The notes below the pieces were generated by a model that saw only the letters and a list, made by a program, of their open reading frames with translations, did no database searches and was not told the DNA's origin. The position numbers were made by a program, and so were the translations under genes. Below, piece by piece: positions 62,990 through 64,000 of a stretch of DNA of 64,000 nucleotides. Source of the stretch: Sedimentitalea arenosa (GTDB lineage: Bacteria; Pseudomonadota; Alphaproteobacteria; Rhodobacterales; Rhodobacteraceae); NCBI RefSeq assembly GCF_016428585.1, contig NZ_JAELVR010000007.1, positions 1-64,000 of the forward strand, given 5' to 3'. The stretch's first letter is position 1, and every line of letters begins with the position of its first letter.

Positions 62990-63688
62990 GTGTTTCGGTC
63001 ATCTTGCGCGACAATCGCCACCCTCTTGCTCCTGTTGCTGGTCCCGCTCGCAGCTTCGGCCCAGACATTGGGAACGGTGAATTTCGATTTCGATTCAGAT
63101 CGGCTCGACGCGACCGCACAGGCGGAAGTCGCGCGTATCGCCGAGCAGTTGAAGGCCAACCCCAGCTACCGCCCCACGGTCGTGGTCGGCTATACCGACG
63201 CGGTCGGGTCCGCAGGCTACAATGACGGGCTTGGTTTGCGCCGGGCGCAGCGCGTCGCGCTGGCGCTCGAAGCTGCGGGCGTTCCCGTGGACCGGATCGG
63301 CACGATCCGCAGCCGTGGAGAAAATGAACTGCTGGTCGCCGTGACGACGCCAGAACGCCAGAACCGCCGTGTGACGGTCACTCTCGACGACATCCTCGCC
63401 GCCTGTCGCAGCTATCGGCAGGTTCCCCTTGCCGCGGACGACATCGGCAACGCCTTGCAGACCGACCTCGCGGCCCGGCTGCAGGAAGCTGCGCGTGAGT
63501 ATCAGACGCTCACGGCAACCGGCGGCAACGGCGCGGCGTTCCAGATGGCTGGTGCCGCGCGCGAGGATTGCGGACAAGCGGTCGGGTACAACGACGACTC
63601 GGTTCGCAAGGTCGAATACGCCAAGCGCTGCTTCTGCAACTCGGCCCGGATGCAGGTGGCTCTGGGCAAGATCCCACCGCCGAACTGA
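62990..63688 (+). CDS. OmpA-domain protein with Cys-containing C-terminal extension
   Basis: A 232-residue exported protein. A signal peptide (about 1-22, LAASAQ) runs straight into an OmpA-like peptidoglycan-binding domain (about 25-128): NFDFDSDRLD, VVVGYTDAVGSAGYNDGLGLRRAQ and RRVTVTL. Then comes a roughly 100-residue tail with a few Cys (ACRSYRQ, EDCGQAVGY, RCFCNSARM) that I do not recognise. Start GTG 62990 with CGGAGG five bases upstream; the frame is open from 62930 but with no ribosome site. Divergent from tolC by 197 bp, so it may anchor or assist adhesin display; this is an inference. Confidence 0.82.
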   Translation: MFRSSCATIATLLLLLLVPLAASAQTLGTVNFDFDSDRLDATAQAEVARIAEQLKANPSYRPTVVVGYTDAVGSAGYNDGLGLRRAQRVALALEAAGVPVDRIGTIRSRGENELLVAVTTPERQNRRVTVTLDDILAACRSYRQVPLAADDIGNALQTDLAARLQEAAREYQTLTATGGNGAAFQMAGAAREDCGQAVGYNDDSVRKVEYAKRCFCNSARMQVALGKIPPPN

Positions 63689-63703
63689 TCGGACGCTTCT
63701 GGA

Positions 63704-64000
63704 TCAGAGATCCTTGAGCCAGAAGTAGAGATACGCCGCCGGCATGATCAGGCGGCGCAGGCGGCCCATCGGAAACCGACCCATCGGCGACGACATGAGA
63801 TCCGGATAGGGAAGTTCGAGCCTGCGCGACAGGGCCAGTTCGGACAGAAGCTTGCCGGAATAGCTTCCCATTGCGACACCGTTGCCATGATAGGCAAGCC
63901 CCGCGAAGGCGCCTGTCAGGCCGGGTACCGGACCGACGAACGGCACCCTGTTGCGCGCCAGGCAGACCATCCCCGACCATTGATGCGGCGACGGAACATC
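63704..64000 (-). CDS. FAD-dependent oxidoreductase (DAO family), C-terminal part
   Basis: The last 98 residues of a protein whose frame runs off the right edge. WSGMVCLARNRVPFVGP and AGLAYHGNGVAMGSYSGKLL are the typical C-terminal FAD-binding end of D-amino-acid-oxidase/gamma-glutamylputrescine-oxidase-type flavoproteins. The rest, including the N-terminal dinucleotide fold, is outside the window, so the substrate cannot be assigned. It converges on the OmpA-domain gene. Confidence 0.8.
   Translation of the reverse strand, partial: DVPSPHQWSGMVCLARNRVPFVGPVPGLTGAFAGLAYHGNGVAMGSYSGKLLSELALSRRLELPYPDLMSSPMGRFPMGRLRRLIMPAAYLYFWLKDL

Overview
The window looks like chromosomal DNA of a high-GC alphaproteobacterium, most likely family Rhodobacteraceae (Roseobacter group). 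The grounds are the strongly GC-biased third codon positions, the gene families present (UMF1-type MFS, DUF1285, DUF2798, P1 peptidase, MoxR-DUF58-DUF4159 set, RTX adhesin with its own type I exporter) and the many 4-bp ATGA/GTGA gene overlaps. I see no tRNA, rRNA operon, CRISPR array or phage module. The genus assignment is an inference; no marker gene lies in the window.

Left end (1-2.3 kb) is an accessory scar: the first codons of an IS5-family transposase, an AT-richer sulfotransferase-like gene cut by one in-frame TAG, a decayed second IS5-type transposase, and a C-terminal scrap of a RarD-type transporter. From 2.2 to 4 kb follow DUF2798, hydroxypyruvate isomerase and DUF1285 genes on the minus strand. 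Next to them, on the plus strand, is a tightly overlapped four-gene MoxR / DUF58 / BatA-DUF4159 / GATase-like cell-envelope operon (4.0-10.7 kb).

From 10.9 to 19.2 kb a minus-strand operon encodes a PAN-domain bacterial alpha-2-macroglobulin with an intact thioester motif, penicillin-binding protein 1C, and an exported hydratase-like FAH-family protein. It is divergent from a soluble hybrid histidine kinase. Then come yggT-recQ-yaaA (minus) and UMF1 transporter-mepA-esterase (plus).

Two RNA-level signals stand out at 28.3-29.3 kb. One is a candidate preQ1-I riboswitch in front of a queuosine-precursor transporter gene. The other is a short structured transcription unit with an intrinsic terminator that carries a 16-nt perfect complement of the 16S rRNA 3' tail, immediately upstream of the ribosome-rescue hydrolase gene arfB.

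From 29.8 to 42.4 kb, plus strand: SDR, P1 peptidase, idi, FAD monooxygenase, then a family-5 ABC importer operon with a secreted tannase/feruloyl-esterase-like hydrolase inside it, an aldehyde dehydrogenase and a DMT exporter. pncA-pncB (NAD salvage), trhO (tRNA modification) and an MFS transporter follow.

The right third is dominated by one gene for a roughly 3,660-residue repeat adhesin with C-terminal RTX repeats (46.9-57.8 kb). It converges on its apparent export system (TolC, ABC and HlyD genes, overlapping in one operon), and an OmpA-domain protein is divergent from tolC. The adhesin gene holds two almost identical in-frame 488-bp repeats. The window ends inside a FAD-dependent oxidoreductase gene.
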